In this document: positions 34,079-34,716 of the stretch, one piece after another | Numbering within the stretch: position 1 is the stretch's first letter | Layout of the letters: each line of letters starts with the position of its first letter | Source of the DNA: VRUE01 sp036524775 | Lineage (GTDB): Bacteria > Actinomycetota > Thermoleophilia > Solirubrobacterales > 70-9 | Length of the DNA: 34,716 nucleotides | Assembly: GCA_036524775.1 (NCBI GenBank) | Contig: DATDBO010000013.1 | Span: 1-34,716 of the forward strand | Direction: 5' to 3' | Translations under genes and position numbers: made by a program | Notes under the pieces: generated by a model | What the model was told of the DNA's origin: nothing | What the model saw: only the letters and a program-made list of their open reading frames with translations | Databases searched by the model: none

Positions 34079-34716
34079 CCAGCCCTGTAGGCGGGGAAAA
34101 AATCCGTGGGTGGCTTGCCGGCCGAGAGGCGGTCGTAGGCCTCGCGGTCGCAGACGATCTCCGAGACGCGCCAGTGCTGCTCGCGATTGGCGAAGCCGCG
34201 CTTGAACTCCTCCAGCGGGTCGCCGGGGGAGAGGCCGCCGCCGAGGTTGAGCGGCAGGCCCTGCTCGGCAGACAGCTCGACCAGGGCCGCGACGACGTTC
34301 TTCATCGGCGAGACGCGCAGCCGGCTGTCGGCGCTGCCGCTGAGGTAGTAGTGGAGGAAGCCGTCGCTGCGGACGGTGAGGGACGCGGCCGCGACTCCGC
34401 CGCCGGGCGCATTGGCGAGCGCAAGCCAGGCGCGGTCGGACTCGAGCAGGCGGTCGAAGTAGGCGGCGCCGAAGAAGTAGCGCTCGGCGGCGCCGGCGCG
34501 GCGCATCGTCTGCTCGTAGGCGGCATGGAAGCCCGCGCGCTGCGCGGCAGTGGTCCGCGGGCCGGCGACGAGCTCGACCTCGTAGCCGGCGCGGCGGTTC
34601 TTGTTGATCCGGTTGCGGTCGCTGCCGCGGCTCTTCGCCGGCAGTGCCGGGTCGGCGAGGAGGACGACGTTGCGCTCGGCGCTGCCGGCGAGCGCAGGCG
34701 GCTCGACGAGCGTGTG
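34075..34716 (-). CDS. FemAB/GNAT-like transferase, N-terminus beyond window
   Basis: 213 residues of the C-terminal part are visible; the frame stays open to the right edge (starting HTLVEPPALAGSAERNVVLL). KSRGSDRNRINKNRRAGYEVELV is the basic strand typical of FemAB-like aminoacyltransferases and related GNAT (Acetyltransf_6) proteins. FYGAAY-like YFFGAAYFDRLLES, GGVAAASLTVRSDGFLHYYLSGS and NLGGGLSPGDPLEEFKRGFA fit the second GNAT lobe. Members attach amino acids or acyl groups to cell-wall precursors or sugars. The exact acceptor cannot be told. Confidence 0.75.
   Translation of the reverse strand, partial: HTLVEPPALAGSAERNVVLLADPALPAKSRGSDRNRINKNRRAGYEVELVAGPRTTAAQRAGFHAAYEQTMRRAGAAERYFFGAAYFDRLLESDRAWLALANAPGGGVAAASLTVRSDGFLHYYLSGSADSRLRVSPMKNVVAALVELSAEQGLPLNLGGGLSPGDPLEEFKRGFANREQHWRVSEIVCDREAYDRLSAGKPPTDFFPAYRAG

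Overview
The window is very GC-rich, densely coding chromosomal DNA with no rRNA, tRNA, CRISPR array or recognisable insertion sequence. Several features point to a high-GC actinobacterium, most likely of the Thermoleophilia/Solirubrobacterales type: an actinobacterial SOS box (CGAAC-N4-GTTCG), a DUF6504-dnaE2 pair, many TetR paralogues that share 'LPPGRHGLPREF' N-termini and 'LLPELVEFxLTPYLG' C-termini, large exported NHL/fibronectin-type proteins with a 'LPDCRAYEMVTP' signature, collagen-like exported proteins and DUF3105. The lineage is inferred from protein style, not from a marker gene.

Layout. 1-1.9 kb: a cut-off DHA2-type drug exporter and an exported SGNH esterase. 2-7 kb: an SOS mutagenesis locus (dnaE2, DUF6504 and an N-terminally truncated imuB under a perfect LexA box), interrupted by a two-gene, lower-GC cassette on the opposite strand. 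7-10.3 kb: a rearranged patch with a duplicated coiled-coil gene, a class II Fic protein, a TetR, a Phd/VapC pair and a TetR gene remnant, containing a 158-bp direct repeat. 10.3-20.4 kb: exported proteins (a 395-aa two-domain protein, a four-module 916-aa protein, a 1246-aa NHL protein and a collagen-like protein) with a PucR-type regulator at the end of the operon. 20.4-23.2 kb: an RHH/PIN toxin-antitoxin pair and three TetR genes. 23.2-26.8 kb: pyrF between two different P-loop ATPase/nuclease-fold genes. 26.8-30.5 kb: four TetR genes in a row, one of them a fusion of two complete TetR proteins. 30.4-34.7 kb: a crotonase, the metF-hydrolase-DUF3105 operon and a cut-off FemAB/GNAT-like transferase.

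How it fits together. The dnaE2/imuB locus would make an error-prone translesion polymerase induced by DNA damage. The four exported-protein genes probably build or decorate the cell surface; a terminator hairpin separates the collagen-like gene from the NHL operon. Several small regulatory or toxin-like genes (Fic, Phd/VapC, RHH/PIN, the DUF4143 ATPase) share a promoter style: palindromic or repeated sites next to a TAnnnT -10 hexamer close to the start codon, which suggests leaderless, autoregulated transcription. The TetR genes lie next to each other rather than next to obvious target enzymes, so their ligands and targets cannot be read from this window.

Limits. All family calls come from reading motifs by eye; no database search was run. 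Several start codons are uncertain because leaderless starts are common here.
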